The notes under the pieces: generated by a model | Told to the model about the DNA's origin: nothing | The model's database searches: none | What the model saw: the letters and a program-made list of their open reading frames with translations, nothing else | Translations under genes and position numbers: made by a program | Origin: Chara braunii | Lineage: Eukaryota > Streptophyta > Charophyceae > Charales > Characeae | Direction of reading: 5' to 3' | DNA length: 50,476 bases | Assembly (NCBI GenBank): GCA_003427395.1 | Contig: BFEA01000247.1 | Location: forward strand, 2,061,667 to 2,112,142 | In this document: piece after piece, positions 10,960 through 22,440 of the stretch | Layout of the letters: every line of letters starts with the position of its first letter | Numbering within the stretch: the stretch's first letter is position 1

Positions 10960-11240
10960 AATGTTTTCCACCTTTTTTTAATTAGTACCAGAGACCGCTG
11001 AAAATTTCGCCGGCATCTCTCATAGACAGAGTGAATCACCAAATTTTCCCTAGCATTAAATAAATTAACACTCCAAACTTCAAAAAATTCGACAGCGCTT
11101 CCCATAGAAAAAATATATTTCCGAGATTTTCGCAAACAAGAAAATAACTAACTCCTTCAGATTAATAAAACCTTCCTCAACGCTTCCCGTAGGAAAAGTG
11201 AACTGCCCAAATTTATACAAGGTTCAAAACGTAAAGCAAA
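10960..11240. repeat. GGCAGCG-TTCCC repeat array in copy 1
   Basis: Three diverged units about 90 bp apart contain an AAATTTCG, CAGCGCTTCCC, RTAGRAAAAGTG succession (near 10998, 11086 and 11178). Equivalent arrays occur in copy 2 (22780-23060, reversed) and copy 3 (40380-40830), so the array is ancestral to the family. Confidence 0.65.
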
Positions 11241-11589
11241 GTGAGACTATATTTGGGGACTAACTCCAGACTCTTAGTTGAAGGTTATAACTAGAGATAG
11301 TCTGCACGATATCTCTTTGAAGATAGTGTTGTGGACTACCATCAGTCATAACCTTTAGTAAGGTCAACCCTACCTGGTCCTAAGCTTCTCTCTCATCATC
11401 CATTATATCCTGCCTATAGCTCCAATACTCGGGTAGCATATAAAGCGATCAACTATGAAAATGATACCCCAAACAACCCTAAAAAAACACACAAGTGAGC
11501 TCAATACATATTTCGCTAACCCTCAGGGTCATTTGCAAAATACATAGCTTGTTTCAGTCTTACATTATTAACCTTTTACCTTTCCTTAC

Positions 11590-12720
11590 ATAATCCATAC
11601 AATCCCAACTTATGGATATGACTAACCTGCTTAAGTTATATGACTAGGCCGCACCAACTTATGGTGCCCTAACATGGTAAAACAATAAATGTAAGACATA
11701 TGACTACATCACACCAACTTATGGTGTGACTAGCTTATGCCTAAATAATTGACATAAGGCATATGACAAGGCCGCACCTACTTATGGTGAGGCCGGTCAA
11801 CTTGAACATTTGACATATTCAAACAACTGGATTCCCCAAACTTATGGAGAGATTCAACCTTTGTTTGAATAAAGTCGAAAGGCATATGACTAGATCACAC
11901 AAACTTAGGGGTGTGACTAACCAGACCAAACACTGACATATAGCATAAAACTTAGTTACTCAACTTATGGGTAGTCCAGTCTGCTTGGACAAATAACAAG
12001 TGCACATGACCTGACAACCATCAACTTATGGGTTCGCCCAACTTCCGCAACACAACTACATTCAACATGTAAGTTCACAACTTGGTTCTCTCTTCAGACA
12101 AATGGTCATGTCGCTCCAACTTATACAGAATCGCAACAAAGTTTCAACTATGTTTAAAATAGTCAAATTTGCATTATCTCTCTGTTTTATGTGTCATGAT
12201 AGGCATAGGATCGAACCATCCAACTTATGCACTGTCCAGTTTGTCCAAAGTTACCTCTCAATATTGTACTATGAATTTTTCTTATTTCCGACAATTGTTT
12301 TCTATCGGCTTATATGCTTAGATCTCCCAACTAATGATGTCTCACTTGCCAATGATATACATTATATATAATTATATCAAATTTTAAACTTTGGTACCAT
12401 TTATTATTCACGGCTCATGACTTGGCCACACCAATTTATGGTGTGGCTAGCCCTTGCCTTTCTCTCCCTCATAAATAAATACAAAACTTGACACACGCAC
12501 TCATAATGTACCCAAATTTTTCCAACAACAAAAGAAACAGGGACTCTGAGTACCCAACTCATGGGTCTCATCCTCCGTTCACAAAACCCAAAGAAAAACG
12601 CATGACCGGACCGCCCAACTTATGCAGCGGCACAACCTCTGAAAATCAAGCAGACAGCCAAAAAAAACAAAAAAAACACGAGTGAGCCCACACACTTAGA
12701 ATAGGCTCAACGTTTGGTTG
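11590..12720. repeat. AACTTATGG hairpin array in copy 1
   Basis: About 14 units, mostly 55-65 bp apart early on and about 60-120 bp apart later, are centred on AACTTAT. Many cores are flanked by complementary arms that differ between units. Examples are TCACACC 11709-11715 with GGTGTGA 11723-11729, and GCCACACC 12425-12432 with GGTGTGGC 12440-12447. Others use TACTC/GGGTA, AACC/GGTT or CACAC/GTGTG. Sequence between hairpins is far less conserved. Confidence 0.8.
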
Positions 12721-13359
12721 ACCCAGTCAAACATATGCAAAACCAACCTTCCACCTGCCTTCCCCCATTAATTTTGTTTGATTTCATACATATAGTCTGA
12801 ATTTTCACATATAATTAAATAATTTAACTTCATATAAGGTCCTAAAATAATCATGATCAAGCGAAATAATAAATATTTTCAATCATACTCACAAACGACA
12901 AAAAAGTATAACAATAAAGGGATAGGATCACACGAGTAAATCGATCGTTATACATGTATGTTCCCTACCTCCAGAACCCCGCCTGGACTCAAGCAGAGCT
13001 TCCGCAATCGGTGGGCTGACCTCCCACAAGGTCTTGCCACGGATTACGGGTTGCAATCCTACCTACCGCCTTCCTCTTTAAACCAAATCAGACTATAATT
13101 AGAATAAGAAAGGCATAGATAGAGGTTATTGAGTCTCTCAAATACAAGAATGATGTTCTTAAACTCGCTTGAGAGGACCTTGTAATCTTCAATAGCGTGA
13201 AGTTCCCGAAATGGTGATCAAGAAACGCAGAGTAATAGCCCCCTAACGGACCTCCAAGTCGTAGCAGTGAACCCCTTGTAGAGCTTGATCACTCCTCCAA
13301 AGTCTTTGCGCCTCCCCTTTGACAAAACCATAGCTACATAACCTAGAAAGACTGCATTC

Positions 13360-13387
13360 GAATAGAGCACACCCCCGTGCTCTATTC
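13360..13387. repeat. 11-bp perfect hairpin inside copy 1
   Basis: GAATAGAGCAC (13360-13370) pairs exactly with GTGCTCTATTC (13377-13387) around the six-base loop ACCCCC. Related CCCGTGCTCTATTTGAAT and CCCGTGCTCTAATCGAACG strings occur outside the element at about 36420-36475. Confidence 0.85.
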
Positions 13388-16049
13388 AGAATGCAAGTGA
13401 AACTCGGTGATACTCAGCCAAACAGCAACGCATTGACACACAACAGTTGCGCGCAGTAGCTACGCAAGGCAACAAGGCTCAGTAACAAGTTTTGCAAGTG
13501 CAATGAATCATGGCAATGCGCAGTGAGGCACATCACCGTACAACAACAAGGCCTGGTGAAACATAACAAAACACAATTAACTCAACAAGACATAGTGCAG
13601 CGTAGCAGCAACGCGCAGCAACAACGCTCAGTAGCAGGTGAACAATAGTAGCAGCGAAGTACATCGAGATGTCGACCACCCTGCAACTTCGATCGGGTTT
13701 CGGACCCACAACATCAATGAAACAACAACGACAATTTATTGCTTTCAAGTAACAGACCGTTGGTCTTTGACTTGAGACTATGCTGTTGTTGTCGTCGTGA
13801 AATAATGTAGAACAGTGTCATGATTGACAGCGATTAATTAATTAATTCGTCTTCATCTCAACAAAAATCAACTCAGTCGATTCCCTACCTATAACCGGAC
13901 TCAAATGCTTGCAGAAAAAAAATAGGTAACCATCACTTGTATCCTAAAATCAGTCACCACACTAGTCAAGCATGATCATGAAGTACTCCGCTTCTGAATT
14001 TTTCCTTCACTGATCTCCCACCCACTCAAATTTTATTGTTACGATACATGTTCCCACAATAACGATGGCCGACGTCGATTCTTGGTGACGATAAGGAGGA
14101 TCAACACCGAAATTGTACGATGATCCCGACAAACAGGTAACAACGCAATGACTATGTAGGCTAGGATGATGACAAACACACATGGATCTCGCTGAGGGAC
14201 ACAACGAGCAATGTTTTGATAAGCATGATTGTTGTGATCCTAACATGCTACCCCCCAATCCCAATGATCAGGAGAATGCCAATAATCACGATGTTGTTGC
14301 AAAGTGTAACTATTGCCCCTGCTCCACTACTCACTAAATGTGAAAAATGAGACTAAATCTTCCACTCGAGCTCCGAAAGATACCTTTGTGCCGAATGGCT
14401 AGCGGCACAACATAGTTTCGTAAAAAATGAGAACGAATCTTCCGCCAGAACATGAAAGGATACACCACCAATTTTTTGTTAGTCTGACACACGTGGTTTG
14501 ACACCTTATCTCGACTTTTGATTTACCCCATATCATATGTTTCCTACGGTGAGTTATCTACTCTCTCTCCCTTTCTCTCTCGTGCATTATATGATATTAA
14601 TGCTCGCTTGTGACTTTGCTTACACGCCCACTCGCTCAGTCACCCGTTCGTTATAACGGGCAAATATGTCATTGAATCTTCCACTAAAAATGAGAAGCTA
14701 TATGACTCATAAAGGATGAACCTTACTTCAGATCACAGGAAGGTGAATCGTCAATCTTTTCTCCTGCTTATCCTTGTAGTCACTGCCCATACTTCTTTCA
14801 TATTTCAATACTACCATCAAATTCATTCGTCCTCAAAACTCCTTCTTCACACCTCGCCTCACCTGATCCTATGAGAATCGGTTGGCATCGACATTCCTCA
14901 CCTTCGTCACCCGTTACCACCATGGTAGGCCTTTATCCTACCATTGATTTCTGCTCGTTACAACTCGATGTACCCAACCGAAGTACCGAACAAATTTATG
15001 CACCTCTATAAAGAGGGCAACAATGAATCATTCAATTCAAGAAGGTCATCACCAACTAACGAGAACCATGACGATGAACCTGTTGAAAAATATTGCGGGA
15101 ATGAAAACGGTGATCGTGAAAAAAGATCACAGTCGCTGCCACATCGAAAGATACGATGAGCGTCTTGAACTACGCGACCTACATAACCATCATCACAAAC
15201 ACCTTTAATGAAGTGAGTGTGACTGTCGGAGCAAAGATCAACACAATGAGCAACATTGACGTCGCGACGAGAAAGTTATCTACCACGATCACCGAGCACT
15301 AGGACGCACAACGGTCACTTCAAAAGTGGCGACCACCACGTTGAATCAAAGCCTAGATATTGAGTATGAAGCGCATAAAAATGGTCGCGACCTTAGCCTG
15401 TGTTCCTTTCTGTCGCTCTCTTCGTGTGCACATGCTATTACTCCTACGTTCATGTTCTTGACCTTTTGTTTTCGGACATTTTTTCCTCCTGATCGGGACC
15501 TCAACAACGAGAGAAAAAACGCTCGCGTAGATAACAGAGGCAACTGCGCTGAATGAAGTCGGCAATGAGAAGGATGATAGTCTTGATCCTGTCACAGGAA
15601 AATGACCATGACCTTAGGTTTGACGAGGATTATGACAAACAACTTCGGGATTGAGACGAACATCAAGCTGAGTGCGATGACTAAGTTGAGCACCGAGATG
15701 GCAACGAACGTGCTAACTATCCCGATGGCGAAGCGGCCAAGACTATTATTTCCTTCCTTCCTTTGGGATGGTAACCCAGATAGTGCAAGCGATACTATTA
15801 GTGCTTCGTCCCTTCTTTCCCGCTATCCTGCAGCCGATTCCCATAAGGTCTAGCAACACGACGACGACAAAACTCAGTCGGACGTTGTTGAACCACGACA
15901 ACTTATAGCTTGCCTTGCCTATTGAAACAACAATGGGCCTAGTTCTATAGGCCTAATCCTCCCTACCTTCCGTATCAAATTCGTTCTAAAAAGACATAAC
16001 TAATGAACGTACACTATAGCGAAAAAAAAAATAAAAAAAATCCAAGGAT

Positions 16050-16105
16050 AAATGATCGAACCCCTGCTACCTCGAGCGTACTTAACCTAAGCACTATCCT
16101 AAATG
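16050..16105 (-). repeat. tRNA-like (SINE head) segment
   Basis: On the minus strand a B-box-like GGGTTCGATC lies at 16063-16054, about 25 nt downstream of a weak A-box-like TAGGATAGTGCTTAGG at 16101-16086. The spacing and order fit the head of a tRNA-derived SINE. An A-rich stretch follows on the minus-strand downstream side as T-rich sequence. It is too degraded to be a working tRNA gene. Confidence 0.35.
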
Positions 16106-16254
16106 TACTTCGCTGCAACTACATCCGAAAATGCAACCCGCATGGCAAACTGGAACCTGTATTCTAGCACTGCGTGAATGCATCACCCGAGCTCGATCTA
16201 TTGGTTTTATGCTATGTCCTACGAAAATGCAAAATTATCTTTATCCTGATTAGT

Positions 16255-16345
16255 TGATCAGATCTAGATTCGAACTTGGATCTGCATTTCAACAGAGTGT
16301 GATAAGCAAAGGCAATAAATGGTATAAGCAAGGTCTTCACAAAGA
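16255..16345. repeat. tRNA-like / primer-site-like leader segment
   Basis: ATTCGAACTTGGATCTGCAT and the following TTTCAACA, then TGGTATAAGCAAGGTC, match a second copy at 29515-29610 in the same order. Read on the minus strand, the first part contains a B-box-like AGTTCGAATC. Read on the plus strand, TGGTATAAGC resembles the TGGTATCAGAGC primer-binding site of plant LTR elements. It lies just upstream of the gag fragment at 16421, so it may be that element's leader. Confidence 0.4.
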
Positions 16346-16420
16346 GGATTATGGTATTAGTAAGCAAAAAAAACACGTGAGAAGGAATATAGGTGATTGG
16401 GTTAAGAATAAAATATCATA

Positions 16421-16743
16421 ATGTTTTTTTCAGCAGGATCTAAAAAGAGTGTGAAGATGGCGAATGCGGACGGGAACGTGTTAGGAGGCCATGTTGCATC
16501 GTCTGAAGATTTGATCAAAGCGCTCGAGAAAAGAGAAGTTGCTAGAAAACAAATGTCAAAAGTTGACATCTTCTTGTTTAAAGGAGAAAAAGTGTCGGAA
16601 TGGCTGAACTTCTTAGAGTAAGTCACGACGGACGCAACAGAGGCGGACTAGTCCAAACTAATGCCTGTATATGTTTAGTGGGAGATTCGACTGGAGGTCA
16701 TGAAGGTGGTGGCCGATATAGCTGGGGTTTGGGAAAATTTTAA
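16421..16743 (+). pseudogene. gag N-terminal fragment of an LTR-type retroelement (part 1)
   Basis: The frame from 16421, with the likely initiating ATG at 16457 (MANADGNVLGG), runs to stops at 16619. A downstream continuation through EVMKVVAD and WENFK reaches about 16743 with an in-frame stop. I recognise this from memory as the N-terminus of a gag-protease polyprotein family in Chara. Its order is a short variable start, a charged helix (EKREVARKQMSKVDIF) and a segment ending ...WEKF-like. Gag packages element RNA in cytoplasmic particles. The reading frame is broken by stops and then by the element at 16744-17264. It continues at 17265. Confidence 0.7.
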
Positions 16744-17264
16744 ACCACTGGTCCCTCCGCCGCCGAAAACCCCTAGTCCTTGTGAGTTAGGGCCGGGTTG
16801 TACGGAGGGGCGGTGACTGTACGGAGGCCGACGGGTTCAATCCCGCCATTTTGCAAGGGGCAACTTTTGTCAATTTTTTGTGCTCAGAAAAAAATCATTA
16901 AAATGTCTGAAAATTTGAGGGTCCGTAGATTAGGTCGNNNNNNNNNNNNNNNNNNNNNNNNNNNNNNNNNNNNNNNNNNNNNNNNNNNNNNNNNNNNNNN
17001 NNNNNNNNNNNNNNNNNNNNNNNNNNNNNNNNNNNNNNNNNNNNNNNNNNNNNNNNNNNNNNNNNNNNNNNNNNNNNNNNNNNNNNNNNNNNNAAAAAAA
17101 AATTGACGGTGAAATATTCGTCGTGCCGATTTGGTTTATGTCTGATTTTTGTCGCAAATTCCGTACGGAGGCCCGCCCAGTTTTCCACGCTGTACTATCG
17201 GTACCCGTCGTGAAACGACACTACCGGTACCCCCGAGGTTTCTTACGTCAGGGGTACCGGTGGT
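16744..17264. mobile_element. Short TTAA-flanked DNA element (MITE) inside gag
   Basis: The left end ACCACTGGTCCCTCC is closely inverted at the right end (reverse complement ACCACCGGTACCCC). TTAA lies directly outside both ends (16740-16743 and 17265-17268). Removing the insertion and one TTAA rejoins the gag frame (W-E-N-F-K-D-E-M), which defines the junctions well. The interior has no transposase. It contains a 156-base gap of unknown sequence, a tRNA T-arm-like CGGGTTCAATCCCG at 16832-16845 and two hairpins near the right end (17207-17219 and 17224-17260). TTAA duplications are typical of piggyBac-type elements, but the terminal sequence does not let me assign a superfamily. Confidence 0.75.
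16938..17093. other. Assembly gap (156 N)
   Basis: A run of undetermined bases lies within the short element, bordered on the right by an A run. The true length of that element is therefore uncertain. Confidence 1.
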
Positions 17265-17430
17265 TTAAGGATGAGATGCAAAGGTGTTTTAAGCTAAGGG
17301 ACAGTCCGTTAACAAAAGCAGACCGAGAATTCTTAAGCCGGAACGAATTCACCACGGTGGGTGCATTCGCCACGACTTTCGAGAAGATGGCAAAAACAAT
17401 TTATGGAATGGAAGAAGAGGACCAGTGCGT
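17265..17430 (+). pseudogene. gag fragment, part 2
   Basis: The frame KDEMQRCFKL...LTKADREFLSRNEFTT...EKMAKTIYGMEEEDQCV continues the gag protein exactly where part 1 stops. It ends abruptly at 17430, where the reversed 7.2-kb element begins. The next residues of the same protein appear at 24606. This segment has no stop codon, so it is less damaged than part 1. Confidence 0.75.
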
Positions 17431-17441
17431 TGTCGGCGCGA

Positions 17442-17459
17442 ATACCCTTACAAGGGTAT
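17442..17459. repeat. Terminal palindrome of copy 2
   Basis: ATACCCTT-AC-AAGGGTAT has perfect 8-bp arms, set 11 bp inside the element end. The same palindrome with a GT centre lies 11 bp from the corresponding end of copy 3 (45837-45854). Confidence 0.9.
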
Positions 17460-18392
17460 CCGCCCTGGTTTTTGCAAGTGATAGAAAATAAGGGTTGTTC
17501 AAAATTTGAGTATACCGTGCGAAGTCGCGGTTATGGTTTGTTCGCGCTGACCGAAGGGTTGACTAAAAGCAAAGTGGGTGTGGGCGTGCAGTTTCGAGGC
17601 GCGCGTGGTGATTTTCTTCTCTTGATGCTATAGAATCGGCACGTCCGCCGACAACATTTTTGGGCTTTGAGTAAAGCTAGGATTTTTTTTTTATATTAAA
17701 TTGACCATGGTGCACCCGCGTTTGTATGACATGCGCCATTGGAAGTGGATCTGCTAGGTGGCGACACACTTGTGTTGCATGTGTGACGGTAGCAGAAGAG
17801 AAAAATTTGCCCCTTCATACAGCAAGGGCCGGTGCGTAGGAACCGTAGACGCAAGTGGTGGCCCCGCGCGGCATTATGGGGGCTACAAGCGTGATATACT
17901 GAGCAAGCTCCGGGCCCTGACGACATGTGCGCACGTACGAGGCCGTGGGTTTGATGGGAAATCGAGCAGCAGCCATAACGCTGCTGCTGCAGGCCCAGGT
18001 TGGCCACAATTACCATTTACAAGCTGGGTGGCGCACACCCAGTCCAGGCTTGGGCTTAGCCCTATAAGTTACATCATTGAAATCTTACCACGTGGATCCC
18101 GGGATCGAGGCCAGGCGCCAGCAGTGGAGCAGCAGAGGAGCGCTACGGAGCGCATTGAGGGGTTGAGAGTCCCGCGATACTATCCCTCTTAGTTTTTGCT
18201 GGGGAGTCCGACCGCGGGCACAAGAGGAGGGTCGAGGACCAAGTACCAATGGCCTCCTTCCCCTATTCCGCTTTTCTAGTTTTTTTTCTAAGTTTTATTA
18301 TTATTATTTTTACTTTTATTTTTTTTCTTACTTCTTGTTTTCGTCACATTTTTTGAACGTGGTCCGGCGGTGGCACCGGAACCGCCCGTGAC

Positions 18393-18435
18393 CCGAGAGC
18401 CTAGCTCAATGGGTACACCCATGAGCTGTCGAACT
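18393..18435 (+). repeat. tRNA-like head inside copy 2
   Basis: TAGCTCAATGGGTACACCCA has an A-box-like start (18402-18413) and shares the TGGGTGTACC core with the tRNA-like segment at 29515-29580. The B-box portion is weak (TGTCGAACTAC), so it is not a functional tRNA gene. Confidence 0.3.
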
Positions 18436-20859
18436 ACAGATGACCAGAATAAAAATATTCTGATTATTTAATGCCCTTCGGCTGTATGTTGTTTCAAGGG
18501 CATGACCCATACGCAAGAAAAAGGGAAGGGCATGTGCCAAGCCAGGGTGCAGATCAAGCACACTGCCCACGCACCGCAATTGCCATGAGATACTTGTGTG
18601 TGAGTATGCCAGTGGGGACACGCGGGATGGTGGACGAGGCTTGGGGGGGGGGGGGGCGTGACCAGGGGACACAGTGGACATCAACTTCGATCCGCGGTGT
18701 GAGGCTTGAGTGTAGGCCTGCCCAGTTCCATCTTGTTGTGAGAGCTTTCGACTCTGCATATTCGGTTACCAAAAAAAAAAAAAAAAGGATCTTTGGTACT
18801 TTAACACAGTCGATGAGCTGCCTAAGTTGTCATGGCAGTATCACAGTACGTTGGCGATAAGAAATAGCATGGCTAAGAAAGAGGCATTTTCTTCTTACTT
18901 AAGGACTCTCGTGAGGAAAAGTCATAAACATGTTACTTATCTAAGCATTTGAGTTTATCATTTTGGGATTATACTTTTCAGTCTATAAATGAACCTCATC
19001 CATCCGCATCAAAATTTTTCTCTTGAGTAAGTATATCGACTCATATAAGACTATGTACTTGATATTATTTATCCGAGTCGTATTCATCTATGGTTAGTTG
19101 CATGTGTCATCTGTCTAATTTCATTCTACCTATGTATAACCCTTTGAATCTGTGTTTATCTGAATTATTCATTCATATCTATTTTTGAATCAATATGCAT
19201 GGGTTGATGTTTTAAAAAAGGGTCTGAAATGTTACATAGAATCCACGTCCGATGCGGATTCGGAAGTGAATGGAGTCACCAGTTCCTTAGGAAAATAAAT
19301 CCCATGAGAAAATGGTCAATATGTGAAGTCTACCCAAGAAAGCTGCAGCCCTATGTTATTATTTCCCTGAGATGTGACTTTTTGAAGAAGTTATAATCTA
19401 GTCTTGAAGGTGGTAGTGAGACCCACGCCGAAACTTGTTTCTGGTCCATAGTGGGGTGTTGTCCTCTAATCCTTGTGATAAAATGACTACACTACTACTC
19501 AATAGGAGGAAAGTGTTTGAACCTTGCCAGATCATGACCTTTGAGGGAGGCAGCTACTGCCTGCCACAAAGAGGTAGGAGGTGAATCCCCAACTATCTTT
19601 TGTGTCAAGTGGGTTCATCTGCGTGCGAAGGGACCACGCATCCTGGAGTATGTATGGTGAGGTTAGCTACCTTATTGGCAAGGGTTTGCAAGGGGCAAGT
19701 GTTGGAATCGGAGGGAGATGCAGTGAGGCTTGATCCTTGAGCGGGGCTCAGGAAATAAGATGTTACCCCTTTGAGAAAGGGTTACACTGCTCCTCGACAC
19801 AATAAACTTTTGTCAAAGCCAGAGAGTAGAATTTAATGCTCTCATTATTAATGTATCTGAGAACGCTTATTATTGGCAAATTGCATTTTTGACCTAAGCA
19901 TGGTATTGTTTGTTATAACTATAGCCCATTTTCCTTATGTTACATATATATAAATTAGGTTGGTCATTAAAGTTATAAATAGTGCTTATGTGTTTACTCA
20001 ATAAAGTACTATATTATTTCCATTGGTAATAATTGTTACGAGTTTAGATATTCGCAATGGTGTTCCTACTGCAAGGTGTTATTGCTATTTATTTTCATTT
20101 ATGAGGAGTGATCGTAAAACACAGGAATGAACGAAGCTTAGTAGAAGATACTTTGAAGTTAAACTTTAAGAGTGGGATTGTAAAACGAGGATTTCAGTAT
20201 AATAAGGAAAGACGTATGATGAACGTTGTCTGTGATGGTTAGAATCCGGACTAAACAAAGGCAAGTTAAGATGCCATATGTTGAGGAGAATCTCAATATG
20301 ACCCGGCCAGTTGAAAGAGAGGATGAATTCTAGATGTCTTTGCCTAGGCGAATCAAAGAAAGAGAGTATATCTCTTCCTGGTGGGGCATATTGCTAGGTA
20401 CTGATATCTTTGCCTGGATTGAATCTTGCTTTGATGATGATCTAGACGGTGCGATCGTGAGAGCGACTCTGTACGCACCATCATCATTTTGGGTAAAGCA
20501 TGGGATTGAGCTGACACTTGGGCATGGGAGCCTGCTCGCAAGACCTTTAAGGATAATTGAGGCAGCAACGACAATTGGGCAAAGGAGGAGTGTTGGGGCT
20601 CAAAGGGATGATAGAGCTTGGAAAGGGTGGATGAAGCCGTGATCTGACGGGCCGGCAAAGGGTTGACCCTGACAGCGTGACTTCAGGAGTTGACCAAGTT
20701 ACCACTACTTGACCATCATTGCGGGGCCCTCAGGCGCACAGAGATTTCAAGACCCTCTCCCGTGAGTCTGAGCGCACCCCTCTTATATCTGAGAGTCTGA
20801 CTTTTCTTTCACTACCTTTCTCAGTCTAAGTCTAATCTATTGGTGATGAGAGGAGGGCG

Positions 20860-20960
20860 GCTGGCGGGATTGAAACCCGTAGGTCCGCGCCAAGACCTCT
20901 GTGGGAGGTTGCCCCACCGATTGCGGAAGCTCTGTCGGAGCCCAGACGGGGTTTTGGAAG
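20860..20960 (-). repeat. Conserved block shared by copies 1 and 2, with a T-arm-like motif
   Basis: On the minus strand, GAGCTTCCGCAATCGGTGGG is followed about 45 nt later by ACGGGTTTCAATCCCGCC. Copy 1 has the equivalent block at 12985-13075 (ACGGGTTGCAATCCTACC). Copy 3 lacks it, apparently by a deletion between CCAGAATCTCGC and TTGCCGCCTTCC near 42115. The second motif resembles a Pol III B box. Confidence 0.5.
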
Positions 20961-21209
20961 CAAGGAACTTTAGGTATATTCTCGTCTGACGCGTGTGATC
21001 CCTTCCCCTATCTCTTATCCTTGGGTATCTGAAGAATACTATGTAAGGGTAGTACTCTTTGTTTTATTATGTATGTCAGGACATGCATTGTGGAAAACTA
21101 AATGAACAAGTATGTATGAGTACTCAGATAAGCTTGAGTGAAGTTAGAAAGAATGAATAGGGGGAAGGTGGGTTGGAGGTGTTATGTATGCTTTGACCGG
21201 GTCAACCCA

Positions 21210-22440
21210 AGGCTGGGCTCCTCTAAGTTGATGTGGGATCAGTGCTGTGTTTTATTTATGTTTGTTGGGCTAATTGTATGATTTTAAGGGTTGGGCCTAT
21301 TCTAAGTTGGACGGACCAGTCGCTGTTTTTTCTGGGGTTTCTGAACAAGAGGACGGGCGCCCTAAGTTGGGAGGTCTCAGAATCCTGGTGTTTCTTTTGT
21401 GGGTTGCTGACAACAGAGCTGGGAATACTCTAAGTTGCGTGGACTCAGCCTTGTGTGTGTTTTTTATGAGGGGGACACAAGTATAAGACTGAGCGTACCC
21501 TTAAGTTAGGGCGACTCAGTCATAAACCATGAACAAAATGGTCCACCAAAGGTATACAATTTTGATATATATTATGCGAATCTATATCATCTGACAGACC
21601 GGGCACCCTAAGTTGGGAAAGCCAGTCAGTAAGTCAGGTAGAACAAGAAGAGGAGAAAAGTGATGAAGAATATAATGAAGGTAACCTGGGCAGGTTGGGC
21701 GTACCCTTAAGTTAGGGTGGCTCGGTCCTATGCTGATGACAAGACGAAGGAGCAGAGAGTTAGTATAAACTTGTTTTATTTTCCCTTCTAAACACAAGGC
21801 AGGATTGAATGTCTCCCTAAGTTGGGTAGGTCTGATCCTCTGCCTAATAAGAGAGAAGCATATGAAGTTTGTACAAGTATCAATGATTGTTCTCATATAT
21901 TTTTGTCGTTATGGAGGCTAAGCGTACCCTTAAGTTAGGGCGGCTTAGTCATACGTCGTTGTACTTTGTTCAGGCAGATTCTGTCTTATGTAACTATACT
22001 GTTTAAGCTAGCAAGGCGTACCCTTAAGTTAGGGCGGCCTAATGATATGCTCTTGTCGTTGATGTTATGCAGGTTGGACATACCCTTAAGTTATGGCAGT
22101 CTGACCATTCGTCATTCGTACTTGTTTTAGGCAGGTTAGGCACACCCCTAAGTTGGGGCAGCCTAATCCTATGCCCTACGTAACTTTGTCTAAAGCCGAC
22201 TAGGCATACCCTTAAGTTAGGGCAGTCTAGTTTTATGCTTCATGTCGTCAGTTAAGCAGAAGCCAGACGTACCCTTAAGTTAGGGCGGTCTGGTCATATG
22301 TTTTATGACTAGAGTTTATCGTGTGTTGGGCATACCCTTAAGTTACAGCAGTCCAGTTGTGTGTGCTTTACTTGTTTACTTAGGCAGGTTTGGCATACCC
22401 TTAAGTTAGGACCTTGTCTGATCCTATGCCATAAGTGAGG
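21210..22440. repeat. Hairpin array in copy 2 (reverse orientation)
   Basis: About 16 units share the core TACCCTTAAGTTAGGGCGG, or a close variant, and lie 60-115 bp apart. The bases just outside the core differ between units but are complementary within each. Examples are GACTGAG 21487-21493 with CTCAGTC 21515-21521, CTAAGC 21918-21923 with GCTTAG 21943-21948, TTAGGC with GCCTAA (22136-22166), and CCAGAC 22263-22268 with GTCTGG 22288-22293. The core itself adds a CCCT/AGGG stem. Confidence 0.9.

Larger units (their letters stand above)
8963..16200 (+). mobile_element. 7.2-kb non-coding element, copy 1
   Basis: The left end TGTCGAGAGCATCGGTCCCG matches the ends of copies 2 and 3. Similarity then continues in the same order. 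First come a TCTCGT...GCATAGGGGGTACG block, a CGATGATGGAGTACT block and a GACACTCAAGTGTC hairpin (10163 region). Next are a TGATCC...GGATC hairpin near 10918, a GGCAGCG-type repeat array, the AACTTATGG hairpin array, and a GAGCTTCCGCAATCGGTGGG block near 13000 shared with copy 2. No coding capacity is visible. The right end is not clear: the expected terminal palindrome is missing. A TTGG at 16201 matching the TTGG before 8963 would give 7238 bp, close to the other copies, but this is inference. Confidence 0.72.

Noticed and set aside
21210-22440. CRISPR array (conserved core with variable intervals)
   Set aside because: Intervals are irregular (60-115 bp). The variable parts next to the core are complementary to each other rather than unique spacers, and there are no cas genes.
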